DNA of 64,000 bases from the NCBI RefSeq assembly GCF_003993795.1, contig NZ_RWKV01000017.1:434001-498000 (forward strand), given 5' to 3'. The translations under genes and the position numbers were made by a program. Under the pieces are notes generated by a model. It saw only the letters and a list, made by a program, of their open reading frames with translations. It searched no databases and was not told the DNA's origin. This document shows positions 28,820-38,418 of the stretch, piece after piece (positions within the stretch are counted from its first letter, which is position 1; the number at the start of each line of letters is the position of its first letter). This DNA comes from Aquabacter cavernae. GTDB lineage: Bacteria; Pseudomonadota; Alphaproteobacteria; Rhizobiales; Xanthobacteraceae.

Positions 28820-31800
28820 ATGCAGAAGACACAATCGCGCGGCTTCTGGATGGCCAACCTGCCTGTGCAGTGGAAGCTGGCCGTCGTCATCGCCTTTCTG
28901 ATCGGGCTTCTGCTGGTCGTCCTCGGCTACAGCACCCTTGCGGTGCAGACCGCCATGGAAACCCAGCGGCAAGGCGAATATCTCGCCCAGGCCATCAACC
29001 AGACCAACATCACGGCGCGCACCATCTCACGCCGGCAGGTTGCCCTGCTGCGGCTCGTGTTCGAGGGCACCGAAACCTCGCAGAAGACCTTCGATGCCGC
29101 GAATGTGGAGGTGGGCACGGCCTTTGCCGAGCTTCGCCATATGCTGGAAAACGACCCGGCGCTGTACCAGCCCGTGGAGCGCGCCTCCACCGCGAACGAG
29201 CAATGGTCGCGCGGCGCCGCCCTGCCCCTGCTGCAACTGGCGGAGCGGCTGCGCGCCGGCGTGGCCAATCCCAGCGAGCGCGACCTGTCCCTGGCCGCCT
29301 TCCTGATGGCCGAGACTCAGGAGGGAGGCAGCCGCAGGATCGTCGCCTCGCTGGACACCGTGATCAAGGTGGCGGATGCCCGCCTCAAGACGGCGCGGGA
29401 AGAACTCCAGGAGCGCGAAACCCAGCTCACTTACATCAACGTCATCGCGCTCGTGCTGATGTTCATCGCCGGCATCGCCGCCTTCTTCATGGCCAGCGCC
29501 TTCATCGCCCGCCCGCTGCGCCATCTGGCGGAACTGATGGAGCGGCTGGCCGGGCACGACCATTCCATCGAGATCCCCTACCAGAACCGCAGCGATGAGG
29601 TGGGCACCATCAGCCGCGCGCTCGGCGTGTTCAAGGACATGTCGGTCGCCACCTACAATGACGACTGGGTGAAGACGGGCGTCGCCGCCCTCTCCGCAAA
29701 GGTCCAGCAAGCGGATGACCTGCGGACCTTCGGCAATGTGCTGCTCCAGGAATTGTCGCCCCGCCTCAAGGCGGGTGTGGCCGTGTTCTTCTCCCATGAC
29801 GAGACCAAGGGCGAGCTGAACCTGCTGGGGACCTACGGCTATCGCGAGCGGCGCCACCTCACCACCGACTATCGCATCGGCGAGGGGCTGGTGGGACAGT
29901 GCGCGCTGGAGCGCAAGCCGATCCTCCTCTCGCCGGTGCCCGAGGATTTCGTCCGCATCCATTCCGGCACCGGCGAGGCCAGCCCGCGCGCGATCCTGGT
30001 GGTGCCCGTCCTGGTGAAGGACCGCCTGCTGGGCGTGCTGGAGTTGGCGAGCTTCGAGGCGTTCGACGCGGTGCGCCAGCGCCTCGTGGAGGAAGCCTCC
30101 ATCGTCGTCGGCCTGTCCATGGACAATCTCATGCGGGCCCTGCGCACCCGGGAACTGCTGGACAGCAGCCAGCGCCAGGCCCGGGAGCTGCAGGCGGCCG
30201 AGGAGGAGTTGCGCGTCCAGCAGGAAGAGCTGCGCGTCACCAACGACCAGCTCCAGCAGCAGTCCCAGCGCCTCATCGCCTCCGAGGAGGAATTGCGTGT
30301 CCAGGCCCAGGAGTTGCAGAAGTCCAACGAGGATCTGAAGCAGCATTCGGATGCGGTGACCGAGCAGAAGAGCCGCCTGGAGGCCCTCCAGCGGGAAACC
30401 GAGACCAAGGCAGCGGACCTGGAGCGGGCCAACCAGTACAAGTCCCAGTTCCTGGCCAACATGTCCCACGAGTTGCGCACCCCCCTCAACAGCATGCTCA
30501 TCCTCTCCCAGGACCTTGCCGAGAACCGCTCCGGCAACCTGGACGAGGAGCAGGTGGAATCCGCCTCCATCATCCATTCCAGCGGCTCGAACCTGCTACG
30601 CCTCATCAACGAGATCCTCGACCTGTCCAAGGTGGAGGCGGGCAAGATGGACTTGGCGCGCGAGCCCGTGCGCATCTCCGCCTTCGCCCAGCGCATGGAG
30701 CGCAACTTCCGCCATGTGGCGCAGGAGAAGGGCATCGACTTCTCCATCCAATCCACCGACGGGACGCCCGACACCATCATCACCGACGACGGCAAGCTGG
30801 AGCAGATCACCAACAACCTGCTGGGCAATGCCTTCAAGTTCACCGCCCAGGGCTTCGTGAAAGTGACCTTCTCCGCCGCCGACGACGGAAAGGGCCTGGC
30901 GCTCGACGTGACAGACACCGGCATCGGCATTCCCGCGGGCAAGCTCGACGCCGTCTTCGAGGCGTTCGAGCAGGTGGATGCCAGCACCCGGCGCCAGTTC
31001 GGCGGAACCGGGCTCGGGCTCGCCATTTCCCGCAGCCTCGCCACCCTGCTGGGCGGCACCCTCACCGTGCAGAGCACCGAGGGCGAAGGCACCACCTTCC
31101 GCCTCACCTTGCCCGTGGGATCGGTGGAGGGCATGGCCGCGCACGCATTCGACCACCCTGCTTCCGCCCCGTCCACGGGGCCCGCGCCGAAGCCGCTCCT
31201 GCCCCGCACCGTCCGCGCCGTGGCGGATGACCGGGACGTGCTGGAAGACGACGTTGCGCGCATCCTCGTCATCGAGGATGACCCCGTCTTCGCCCGCACG
31301 CTCACCAATATCGTGCGGCGCAAGGGCTATCAGGTGCTGGCGGCCATAGACGGCCAGAGCGGGCTCGACCTCGCGCGCGCCTACAAGCCCACGGGCATCC
31401 TCCTCGACATCATGCTGCCCGAGATGGACGGCTGGACGGTCATCGAGCGCCTGAAGCAGGATCCGGCCACGCGCCATATTCCCGTGCACATCGTCTCCGC
31501 GCTGGAGGAGGCCCCGCGCGGACGGCAGATGGGCGCCATCGGCTTCCTCACCAAGCCCGTCAGCTCCGACCAGCTTTCCGAGGCCCTGGCCGCCCTCACC
31601 CATTTCGCCGCCGACCGGCAGCGCCGCGTCCTCGTGGTGGATGACGACGAGACCTCCCGCATCGCCGTCCAGAAGCTGCTGTCGCGCGACGGCACGCAGG
31701 TGGTCTTCGCCGCCAGCGGCGAGGAAGCGGTGGAGCGCATCGAGGACACCGATCTGGACTGCATCGTGCTCGACCTCGGCCTGCCCGGCATGTCCGGCTT

Positions 31801-32404
31801 CGATGTGCTGGAACGCCTCGCGGAGCGCCCCCGGCAGGTGCCCGTGGTCATCTATTCCGGCCGCGACCTCACCAATGAGGAAAGCCTGCGCCTGCGGGGC
31901 TATACGGACAGCATCGTCATCAAGGGCGCGCTCTCGCCCGAGCGCCTTCTGGACGAGGTGAGCCTGTTCCTGCACAGCGTCCGCCACGAGCCCATGGCCC
32001 TGCCCGCCAATCCCGATGGGGACATGGAAGGCCGCCAGGTGCTGCTGGTGGATGACGACATGCGCAACATCTATGCCCTGGCCAAGGTGCTGCGCGGCAA
32101 GGGCATGGTGGTGACCCTGGCCCAGGACGGCGCCAAGGCGCTGGCGCAGCTCGATGCCCATCCCGAGCTGGAGATCGTGCTCATGGACATCATGATGCCG
32201 GTCATGGACGGCTATGAGGCCATGACCGAGATCCGCAAGCGCGGCGGCATCTTCGCCAAGCTGCCCATCATCGCGCTCACCGCCAAGGCCATGAAGGATG
32301 ACCGCGAGAAATGCCTCGCGGCGGGGGCGAGCGACTATATGTCGAAGCCCATCGACGTGCCGCGCCTTCTGTCCATGATCCGCGCCTGGCTGCCCAACAG
32401 ATGA
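28820..32404 (+). CDS. Hybrid sensor histidine kinase with GAF and three receiver domains
   Basis: 1194 residues from ATG 28820 (MQKTQSRGFW, GAGAGGG upstream; the frame is open from 28661 but lacks a ribosome site there). Order: membrane helix 18-37; ~160-residue periplasmic sensor; helix 212-233; HAMP; GAF about 290-440; a glutamate-rich coiled coil with repeated EEELRVQ-type heptads 440-545; HisKA with SHELRTPLN (His about 550); HATPase (N-box NNLLGNAFKFT, DTGIGIPAGK, FGGTGLGLAI); then three receivers starting near 815, 937 and 1073, each with acidic pocket, Asp and Lys (LLDIMLP, VLDLGLP, LMDIMMP). It overlaps cheR by 4 bp. The signal is unknown; the coiled coil is a possible methylation target of the adjoining CheR/CheB. 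Confidence 0.93.
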   Translation: MQKTQSRGFWMANLPVQWKLAVVIAFLIGLLLVVLGYSTLAVQTAMETQRQGEYLAQAINQTNITARTISRRQVALLRLVFEGTETSQKTFDAANVEVGTAFAELRHMLENDPALYQPVERASTANEQWSRGAALPLLQLAERLRAGVANPSERDLSLAAFLMAETQEGGSRRIVASLDTVIKVADARLKTAREELQERETQLTYINVIALVLMFIAGIAAFFMASAFIARPLRHLAELMERLAGHDHSIEIPYQNRSDEVGTISRALGVFKDMSVATYNDDWVKTGVAALSAKVQQADDLRTFGNVLLQELSPRLKAGVAVFFSHDETKGELNLLGTYGYRERRHLTTDYRIGEGLVGQCALERKPILLSPVPEDFVRIHSGTGEASPRAILVVPVLVKDRLLGVLELASFEAFDAVRQRLVEEASIVVGLSMDNLMRALRTRELLDSSQRQARELQAAEEELRVQQEELRVTNDQLQQQSQRLIASEEELRVQAQELQKSNEDLKQHSDAVTEQKSRLEALQRETETKAADLERANQYKSQFLANMSHELRTPLNSMLILSQDLAENRSGNLDEEQVESASIIHSSGSNLLRLINEILDLSKVEAGKMDLAREPVRISAFAQRMERNFRHVAQEKGIDFSIQSTDGTPDTIITDDGKLEQITNNLLGNAFKFTAQGFVKVTFSAADDGKGLALDVTDTGIGIPAGKLDAVFEAFEQVDASTRRQFGGTGLGLAISRSLATLLGGTLTVQSTEGEGTTFRLTLPVGSVEGMAAHAFDHPASAPSTGPAPKPLLPRTVRAVADDRDVLEDDVARILVIEDDPVFARTLTNIVRRKGYQVLAAIDGQSGLDLARAYKPTGILLDIMLPEMDGWTVIERLKQDPATRHIPVHIVSALEEAPRGRQMGAIGFLTKPVSSDQLSEALAALTHFAADRQRRVLVVDDDETSRIAVQKLLSRDGTQVVFAASGEEAVERIEDTDLDCIVLDLGLPGMSGFDVLERLAERPRQVPVVIYSGRDLTNEESLRLRGYTDSIVIKGALSPERLLDEVSLFLHSVRHEPMALPANPDGDMEGRQVLLVDDDMRNIYALAKVLRGKGMVVTLAQDGAKALAQLDAHPELEIVLMDIMMPVMDGYEAMTEIRKRGGIFAKLPIIALTAKAMKDDREKCLAAGASDYMSKPIDVPRLLSMIRAWLPNR

Positions 32405-33249
32405 CCGAGGAAGACGACCATCTGGCGCTGGAAGCCATCGAGGTCGACCTCTTCATCGAGGCCATGCTCCGGCGCTACGGCTATGACTTCCGTGACTATG
32501 GCCGGACCTCGCTGACACGCCGCGTGCGCAATCTGGCGCAGCAGTTCGGCACCGGCACCATCAGCGCGCTGACCGCCCTCGTTCTCCATTCGCCCGAGCG
32601 CATCGGCGAGGTGATCGGCGGCCTGTCCGTGCCCGCCTCCGACTTCTTTCGCGATCCGGCCATCTTCCGGGCCCTGAAGGCCCATGTGTTCCCGGTTCTG
32701 GCCTCCTATGCCCGCATCACCATCTGGCAGGCGGGCTGTGCACGCGGGGAAGAGGTCTATTCCCTGGCGATCCTGCTGAAGGAAGCCGGGCTCTACGAAA
32801 AGAGCCGGATCTTCGCCACCGACATTTCCGAAACCTCGCTCGCCAGCGCCCAGGAAGGCATCTTCCCCCTGTCGGACATGCGCGATGCCAGCCGGCGTTA
32901 TTTTGAGAGCGGCGGCACCCAGAGCCTCTCGGCCCATTATCACGCCCGTTACGAGCGGGCGAAACTTGACCGGGGCCTTATCGACAATGTCACGTTCGCG
33001 GAGCACAATCTGGTCACTGACGGTGTATTCTGCGAGGCGCATCTGATCCTGTGCCGCAATGTTATGATCTATTTCAACGACCGCCTGCAGGCCCGCGTGC
33101 TGAATCTGTTTGCGGATACGCTGGTGCGCGGCGGCTTCCTCTGCGTCGGCGACCGCGAGAATTTGCGCGTCGCGGGTGCATCGCTGTTCCGCCCCGTGGA
33201 AGGGGCGCCATCCGTTTTCCGCCTCCGCAGCCCGGTCGAACCGCCATGA
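32401..33249 (+). CDS. CheR-type protein-glutamate methyltransferase
   Basis: 282 residues from ATG 32401, overlapping the kinase stop (ATGA). N-terminal CheR helical domain (FIEAMLRRYGYDFRDYGRTSLTRRV) and S-adenosylmethionine-binding domain (SDFFRDP, WQAGCARGEEVYSLAI, FATDISETSLASAQEG, LILCRNVMIYFN). The usual motif is GCSTGEE; here GCARGEE. It has no TPR or pentapeptide-binding extension visible. No chemoreceptor is nearby, so it most likely modifies a partner encoded in this operon. Confidence 0.92.
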   Translation: MTEEDDHLALEAIEVDLFIEAMLRRYGYDFRDYGRTSLTRRVRNLAQQFGTGTISALTALVLHSPERIGEVIGGLSVPASDFFRDPAIFRALKAHVFPVLASYARITIWQAGCARGEEVYSLAILLKEAGLYEKSRIFATDISETSLASAQEGIFPLSDMRDASRRYFESGGTQSLSAHYHARYERAKLDRGLIDNVTFAEHNLVTDGVFCEAHLILCRNVMIYFNDRLQARVLNLFADTLVRGGFLCVGDRENLRVAGASLFRPVEGAPSVFRLRSPVEPP

Positions 33250-33806
33250 CAGTCATTGTGATCGGCAGTTCCGCGGGCGGCCCCCAGGCCCTGCATGACC
33301 TGCTCCCCCTGCTGAAGCCCGGCCTTGCCGCGCCGCTCATCATCGTGAGCCATGTGGGGGAGAATATGGGTGACCTTTTGACCGAAGGACTTGCCCGCAC
33401 CTGCACGCTTCCGGTCCGTATCGCCGCAGAGCGCATGCCGGTGGAACCGGGCGTCGTACATGTTGCCCCAAGCGGCTACCATCTTCTTATCGAACCGGAT
33501 CGCCGTTTCGCCTATTCTGTCGATGAACGGATCCGCTTTTCCCGACCGTCCATCGATGTGCTGTTCGTCAGCGCGGCGGAGGTTTATCGGGACGAGCTGG
33601 TCGGAGTGGTCCTCAGCGGCGCCAATGCCGACGGCGCCGAGGGATTACGGACCATCCGGCGCCTGGGCGGGCTCGCTCTGGTGCAGGACCCGAACGAGGC
33701 CATCGTTCCCACGATGCCGCTCGCCGCTATTGAACAGGCCGGGGCCGACATCTGCGCGCCCACGGCCATCCTTGCAGCCCATATCAATTCTTATGTCCGG
33801 CCATGA
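33246..33806 (+). CDS. CheB-type methylesterase catalytic domain, no receiver
   Basis: 186 residues from ATG 33246, overlapping cheR by 4 bp. The catalytic core is intact: IGSSAGGPQAL (nucleophile Ser), ISHVGENMG-like SHV segment with His, and LSGANADGAEGL (Asp). The N-terminal receiver of canonical CheB is missing, so control must come from elsewhere, for instance by binding the receiver-rich kinase. It is paired with cheR and flanked by the hybrid kinase and a receiver-GGDEF protein. Confidence 0.92.
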   Translation: MTVIVIGSSAGGPQALHDLLPLLKPGLAAPLIIVSHVGENMGDLLTEGLARTCTLPVRIAAERMPVEPGVVHVAPSGYHLLIEPDRRFAYSVDERIRFSRPSIDVLFVSAAEVYRDELVGVVLSGANADGAEGLRTIRRLGGLALVQDPNEAIVPTMPLAAIEQAGADICAPTAILAAHINSYVRP

Positions 33807-34846
33807 ACTTACCTACATCCTCCATTGCTGATACCTCCCCGCGCCCCAAGATCCTGGTGGTGGACGACATCTCCGCGAACCTCGCGGCGATGCGGCGACT
33901 GCTGGCTCATGTGAAGGCGGACCTTTACGTGGCAAGCTCGGGCAACGATGCCCTCGTCTTATGCCTCGACCATGATTTCGCGCTCATCCTGCTCGACGCC
34001 CACATGCCCGACATGGATGGGTTCGAGGTGGCGAAGCACTTGGCCGATGATCCCAGGACCTGTTCCATCCCCGTGATCTTCGTGACCGCGGCCTATCTGG
34101 ACGACCTGGACCGGCTGAAGGGCTACACGTTCGGCGCGGTGGACTATATCGCCAAGCCCATCAATGACGCGGTGCTGCTCTCCAAGGTCACGGTCTTCCT
34201 CGACCTGCATGTGAGCAAGCTGCGCCTCACCGCCGCGCTGGAAGAGCTGGAGAAGCGCAACCGCCAGCTGGAAAACGAGATCGAGGAACGGCGGCGGATC
34301 GAGAAGCAGATCCGCCACATGGCGACGCACGACGCGCTGACCGGCCTCGGCAACCGCATCCTCTTCCTCGACCATCTCGGGCGCGAGGCCGCCTTCACGG
34401 ACCGCCATGGCGGGCAGTTCGCGCTGCTCTATATCGACATTGACGGGTTCAAGCAGGTGAATGACGGGTTCGGCCACACGGTGGGCGACATGCTGCTGGT
34501 GGAGATCGCCCATCGCCTGCGCGCCACGGTGCGCCAGGAGGACGTGATCGCCCGCCTCAGCGGCGACGAGTTCGCGGTGCTCATCACCGCCATACCGGCG
34601 CCCGATATCGCCCTGCACAAGGCCGAGGATCTGGTTCAGACCCTGAGCATTCCCTACACGGTGTCGTCGGACGACCGGAAGGTCACGGTGACCGTGGGGG
34701 CAAGCATCGGCGTCGCCGTCTATCCGTTCCATTCCAGCGACAAGGCGGAGCTGGTCCGCATCGCGGACAAGACCATGTATGTGGCCAAGAAGGGCGGAAA
34801 GAGCACCGCCCTCCTCGCCCCCGCGCCGGAGGGCGAAGGCGCCTGA
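33803..34846 (+). CDS. Receiver-GGDEF diguanylate cyclase (PleD/WspR-like)
   Basis: 347 residues, overlapping cheB by 4 bp. Residues 12-130 are a receiver (ILVVDDISANLAAM, phospho-Asp in LILLDAHMPDMDG, Lys in YIAKPIND). A short coiled coil (EELEKRNRQLENEIEERRRIEKQ) links to a GGDEF domain with DALTGLGNR and active-site SGDEF. An inhibitory I-site RQED stands five residues before SGDEF. A Ser in the first position is tolerated in many active cyclases, so c-di-GMP synthesis is likely, controlled by the hybrid kinase. Last gene of the operon. Confidence 0.93.
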   Translation: MNLPTSSIADTSPRPKILVVDDISANLAAMRRLLAHVKADLYVASSGNDALVLCLDHDFALILLDAHMPDMDGFEVAKHLADDPRTCSIPVIFVTAAYLDDLDRLKGYTFGAVDYIAKPINDAVLLSKVTVFLDLHVSKLRLTAALEELEKRNRQLENEIEERRRIEKQIRHMATHDALTGLGNRILFLDHLGREAAFTDRHGGQFALLYIDIDGFKQVNDGFGHTVGDMLLVEIAHRLRATVRQEDVIARLSGDEFAVLITAIPAPDIALHKAEDLVQTLSIPYTVSSDDRKVTVTVGASIGVAVYPFHSSDKAELVRIADKTMYVAKKGGKSTALLAPAPEGEGA

Positions 34847-34896
34847 GGCGCATCGCCCATTCCATGCCCCTGCCCTGAATGGGGCCCTGAAACGCA

Positions 34897-34933
34897 GCGA
34901 GCGCCGGAGACTTTCCGGCGCTCGCTTTTTTTT
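34897..34933 (+). terminator. Strong rho-independent terminator of the signalling operon
   Basis: A perfect 12-bp stem (GCGAGCGCCGGA at 34897-34908, TCCGGCGCTCGC at 34914-34925) with a 5-nt loop is followed by eight T residues. It lies 50 bp after the GGDEF gene and 17 bp before the convergent mmsA stop. Confidence 0.93.
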
Positions 34934-34950
34934 ATTTCAGCGCCGCGCGA

Positions 34951-36444
34951 TCAGCGCAGGACGGGCATCACGAACTCGGCGCCCGTGCGCACGCCGGACG
35001 GCCAGCGCGCCGTGGTGGTTTTCACGCGGGTGTAGAAGCCGACGCCTTCCAGGCCATAGACGTTGCGATCACCGAAGATGGACCGCTTCCAGCCGCCGAA
35101 GGAGTGATAGGCGATCGGAACCGGGATCGGCACGTTGATGCCCACCATGCCGGCCACCACGCCATAGTCGAAGGCGCGGGCCGCGCCGCCGTCATTGGTG
35201 AAGATGGCGGCGCCGTTGCCGTATTCGTGGTCGTTGACCAGCTTCAGAGCCTCGTCGAACGTGTCGGTGCGCACCACCGCGAGGACCGGGCCGAAGATCT
35301 CTTCCTTGTAGATCTTCATGTCCGGGGTCACGTTGTCGAACAGGCAGCCGCCGATGTAATAGCCGCCCTCATGGCCCTGGAGCTTCAGGCCGCGCCCGTC
35401 CACCACCAGGTCCGCGCCTTCGGCCACGCCGTCGGCCACATAGCCGGTCACCTTGGCCAGGTGCTCCTTGGTGACGAGCGGACCCATCTCGCTGTCCTTG
35501 TCCATGCCCGGGCCCACCTTGAGGGCGCGCACGCGCGGGACCAGCTTCTCCATGAGCGCGTCGCCGACGCCGCCCACGGCCACCGCCACGGACACCGCCA
35601 TGCAGCGCTCGCCCGCCGAGCCGTAGCCCGCGCCCATCAGCGCATCCACGGTCTTGTCGAGGTCGGCGTCGGGCATCACCACCAGATGGTTCTTCGCCCC
35701 GCAGAGCGCCTGAGCGCGCTTACCGTTGGCGCTGGCGGTGCGATAGACATATTCGCCGACCGTCGTGGAGCCCACGAAGCTCACGGCCGCCACCTTGGGA
35801 TGGGCCAGCAGGGCGTCCACCGCCTCCTTGGCGCCGTTCACCACGTTGAACACGCCCGCGGGCAGGCCGGCTTCCGCCAGCAGCTCGGCGAGGCGCAGGC
35901 CGCAGGACGGATCCTTCTCGGAGGGCTTCAGCACGAAGGTGTTGCCGCAGGCGAGCGCCACCGGGAACATCCACAGCGGCACCATGGCCGGGAAGTTGAA
36001 GGGCGTGATGCCCACGCACACGCCCACCGGGTGGCGCATGGAGAAGGTGTCGATGCCCCGGCCCACCTGGTCGGAGAACTCGCCCTTCAGCAGATGCGGG
36101 ATGCCGCAGGCGAATTCCACCACCTCGATGCCGCGCACCAGCTCGCCCTTGGCGTCGTCGAAGGTCTTGCCGTGCTCGCGGGTGATGATGCCGGCCAGCT
36201 CGTCCATGTGCTTTTCGAGCAGGTCCTTGAACCGGAACATGACGCGGGCGCGGGCGGGCGCCGGCAGCGCGGCCCAGGCCGGAAGGGCCGCGGCAGCGGC
36301 GGAAACCGCCACGTCCACCAGAGCGGCGTCGGCGAGGAGCACGGTGCCGGCCTGCTCGCCGGTCGCCGGATTGAAGGTGGCGGCGGACGCGCCGCCGGGC
36401 GCGCTGACGGGCTTGCCGGAAATGAAGTGGCCGATGGTCTGCAT
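34951..36444 (-). CDS. mmsA: Methylmalonate-semialdehyde dehydrogenase (CoA-acylating)
   Basis: 497 residues from ATG 36444 ([13 protein letters not shown]); the frame is open to 36846 but that part is the shadow of the divergent regulator. ALDH class 6 features: [41 protein letters not shown], catalytic Cys in [17 protein letters not shown]. The enzyme converts methylmalonate or malonate semialdehyde to propionyl- or acetyl-CoA in valine, inositol and beta-alanine breakdown. No valine genes are adjacent. Divergent from a LysR regulator that probably controls it. Confidence 0.93.
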   Translation of the reverse strand: MQTIGHFISGKPVSAPGGASAATFNPATGEQAGTVLLADAALVDVAVSAAAAALPAWAALPAPARARVMFRFKDLLEKHMDELAGIITREHGKTFDDAKGELVRGIEVVEFACGIPHLLKGEFSDQVGRGIDTFSMRHPVGVCVGITPFNFPAMVPLWMFPVALACGNTFVLKPSEKDPSCGLRLAELLAEAGLPAGVFNVVNGAKEAVDALLAHPKVAAVSFVGSTTVGEYVYRTASANGKRAQALCGAKNHLVVMPDADLDKTVDALMGAGYGSAGERCMAVSVAVAVGGVGDALMEKLVPRVRALKVGPGMDKDSEMGPLVTKEHLAKVTGYVADGVAEGADLVVDGRGLKLQGHEGGYYIGGCLFDNVTPDMKIYKEEIFGPVLAVVRTDTFDEALKLVNDHEYGNGAAIFTNDGGAARAFDYGVVAGMVGINVPIPVPIAYHSFGGWKRSIFGDRNVYGLEGVGFYTRVKTTTARWPSGVRTGAEFVMPVLR

Positions 36445-36538
36445 GACATCCTCCCTGAGGTGGCAGGCACAAAAGCTCTGGAAAGAGCGCGGATCAACGC
36501 CTACCAAGGAGCAGTCATTCCGCGGAAAAAGGCGTGCC

Positions 36539-37423
36539 ATGAACTGGGACCATGCCCGCATCTTCCTCGCCGTCGCGCGCGCCGGGCAGATTCTCCAGGC
36601 CGCCCAGCGCCTTGACCTGGACCACGCCACCGTCACGCGGCGACTGAACCGGCTGGAAGCGGACTTCGGCGCCAAGGTGTTCGAGCGCCGCCCCACCGGC
36701 TGCACCCTCACCGCCGTGGGCGAGCGCTTCCTGCCCGTGGCCGAGCGGGTGGAAAGCGAGATGCTCAAAGCCCAGTCTGCGCTGGGCGGCACGGACCTGC
36801 GGCTGGAAGGCACCGTGCGGATCGGCGCGCCGGACGCCTTCGGCACCTATTTCCTCGCCCCGCGCCTCGCCCGTTTCGCCGGGCAACACCCCGACCTCGT
36901 GCTCCAGCTCGTGCCCCTGCCCCGCACCTTCTCGCTCTCGAAGCGCGAGGCGGACATCGCCATCATCCTGGACCGCCCCCACGAGGGACGGCTGTTCGGG
37001 CGCAAGCTCACGGACTATTCGCTCAGCGTCTATGCCTCCCGCACCTATCTGGACGCCACCGGCCCGGTGCACACGCAGGCGGACCTCTCGGGGCGCACCC
37101 TCATCACCTATGTACAGGATCTCGCCTACAGTTCCGGCCTCGACTACATGGACGCGCTGTCGGACGTGGCCGGGCACAGGTTCGAGTGCGCGAGCGCGGT
37201 GGGCCAGTTGGAGGCGGTGAAGGCGGGCGCGGGCATCGGCATCCTGCACGACTATGCCGCCGCAGCCCATCCCGATCTGGTGCGCATCCTCCCCGACATG
37301 CGGTTCGAGCGCACCTACTGGCTGGTGGTGCATGCGGACATGCGGGACCTGCGGCGCATCGCGGAGACCGACCGCTTCATCGCGGGTGAGGTGCGCGCCA
37401 ACCGGGCGCACTTCACCGGCTGA
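36539..37423 (+). CDS. LysR-family transcriptional regulator divergent from mmsA
   Basis: 294 residues from ATG 36539 ([16 protein letters not shown]), the usual LysR opening. Helix-turn-helix [39 protein letters not shown]; effector domain begins [22 protein letters not shown]. It lies 94 bp from the divergent mmsA start and is a natural candidate for its regulator. Ends 2 bp before the convergent TetR gene. Confidence 0.92.
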   Translation: MNWDHARIFLAVARAGQILQAAQRLDLDHATVTRRLNRLEADFGAKVFERRPTGCTLTAVGERFLPVAERVESEMLKAQSALGGTDLRLEGTVRIGAPDAFGTYFLAPRLARFAGQHPDLVLQLVPLPRTFSLSKREADIAIILDRPHEGRLFGRKLTDYSLSVYASRTYLDATGPVHTQADLSGRTLITYVQDLAYSSGLDYMDALSDVAGHRFECASAVGQLEAVKAGAGIGILHDYAAAAHPDLVRILPDMRFERTYWLVVHADMRDLRRIAETDRFIAGEVRANRAHFTG

Positions 37424-37425
37424 CC

Positions 37426-38094
37426 TCACCCCTCGGCCAGAATGTCCTTCAGCACCGCCGGGGCACCGCGCCGGAACTGGCGCACCGCGTCGCGCACCAT
37501 GGGCGTGAGGTCGTCAGGGGTGGGCGTGCCGTACACGTAGCGGCGAATGGCGAGGTAGAAGATGCGCCCGTGCAGCCCCCAGAACAGCTCGGCCTCCCGC
37601 TCGCTCACCGGCACTTCGGAAGGGGGCGGCAGCTTCAGCTCGTGGCGCAGCTCCGCGCAGGCGGGCAGGATGATCTGATCGCGCACGATGACGAGGTAAC
37701 GGCTTGTGATGTTGAAGGATTTCAGGCCCGAAAAAGCGAAGATGCGCACCCAGTTATAGTCGAACACCCGCTCCACATATTCGAGATAGAACTGGGTGAG
37801 GCGGGCTTCCAGCGTGCGCGTCCGGTCGGTGACCAGCGCGCCCCAGCCGGGCGACCAGCGGCTGAGATAGACGTGCTCATAGACCCGCTCGATCAGCACT
37901 TCCTTGCTGGGAATGTGCCGGTAGATGGCCGAATGGCTGATGCCCATGCGCTTGGCCAGCTCGCGGGTCTGGCCCTCGAAACCGTGCTCGGCGAAGAAGC
38001 GCACCGCTTCCTCGATGATGGCCTGCTCTCGATCCGCCGCGCGCATGTGACGGCGCCTGGGGCGCTCTGCGGGGGCACCGGTTGTGTCGTCCAA
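37426..38094 (-). CDS. TetR-family transcriptional regulator of the Mo-hydroxylase/ABC operon
   Basis: 222 residues. TetR helix-turn-helix at about residues 24-70 (IIEEAVRFFAEHGFEGQTRELAKRMGISHSAIYRHIPSKEVLIERVYEHVY), then an all-helical ligand domain with aromatic-rich segments (YVERVFDYNWVRIFAFSGLKSF). A start at Met17 (38046) is also possible. It is divergent from the molybdenum-hydroxylase operon, and a near-perfect 24-bp palindrome lies over that operon's promoter, so it very likely represses it until a substrate-like ligand binds. Confidence 0.92.
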   Translation of the reverse strand: MDDTTGAPAERPRRRHMRAADREQAIIEEAVRFFAEHGFEGQTRELAKRMGISHSAIYRHIPSKEVLIERVYEHVYLSRWSPGWGALVTDRTRTLEARLTQFYLEYVERVFDYNWVRIFAFSGLKSFNITSRYLVIVRDQIILPACAELRHELKLPPPSEVPVSEREAELFWGLHGRIFYLAIRRYVYGTPTPDDLTPMVRDAVRQFRRGAPAVLKDILAEG

Positions 38095-38199
38095 ACCTCG
38101 ACCTCTTCGACGCGCACGGGTGTCTCAACTGTCCGTCTGCGATAGCGCAACCACGAAGAGCGACCAAGCGGGGATTTGCTTTGCAGCATGGAATCCCTC

Positions 38200-38320
38200 C
38201 AGGAGCCTGATCCTCTCAGGTTGAACCAACCTGATGAGAGGTGAACCAGCCTCCAACTGATTGATTGAGAGCGATTCACGCCCCACCTCGAAGCGCCGAA
38301 GTGCTTCGAGGTGGGGCGAT
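38200..38320. repeat. Dispersed hairpin repeat element, copy C
   Basis: A perfect 15-bp stem (38280-38294 with 38303-38317, core CGAAGC/GCTTCG) is preceded by TTGAGAGCGATTCAC and by an imperfect hairpin (CCTCTCAGGTT ... AACCTGATGAGAGG, 38211-38241). AGAGCGATTCAC, the CAGCCTCC word and the CGAAGC hairpin core link it to copies A (25914-26040) and B (43468-43560). It sits between the TetR gene and the promoter of the Mo-hydroxylase operon. Confidence 0.7.
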
Positions 38321-38334
38321 CGCACTCAAGCCTA

Positions 38335-38363
38335 TTGACAGTTCGGAACTTCTCCACCCATTT
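38335..38363 (+). promoter_or_regulatory. Candidate sigma-70-type promoter of the Mo-hydroxylase operon
   Basis: A consensus TTGACA stands at 38335-38340. A -10 element would fall at about 38358-38364 (CATTTT with an 18-bp spacer is the best, weak match), just in front of and overlapping the TetR-type palindrome at 38361. Transcription would start near 38371, downstream of any upstream start codon for the FAD subunit. Confidence 0.5.
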
Positions 38364-38384
38364 TGTAACCAAGCGGTCACAAAA
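38361..38384. promoter_or_regulatory. TetR-type operator palindrome
   Basis: TTTTGTAACC-N4-GGTCACAAAA: 9 of 10 arm positions are complementary. It overlaps the -10/start region of the promoter beginning at 38335 and lies in the gap between the divergent TetR gene and the operon. Size and symmetry are typical of TetR-family operators. Confidence 0.8.
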
Positions 38385-38418
38385 CAATGCCGCAGGGAAG
38401 AGACATCGGGAGGGGCAC

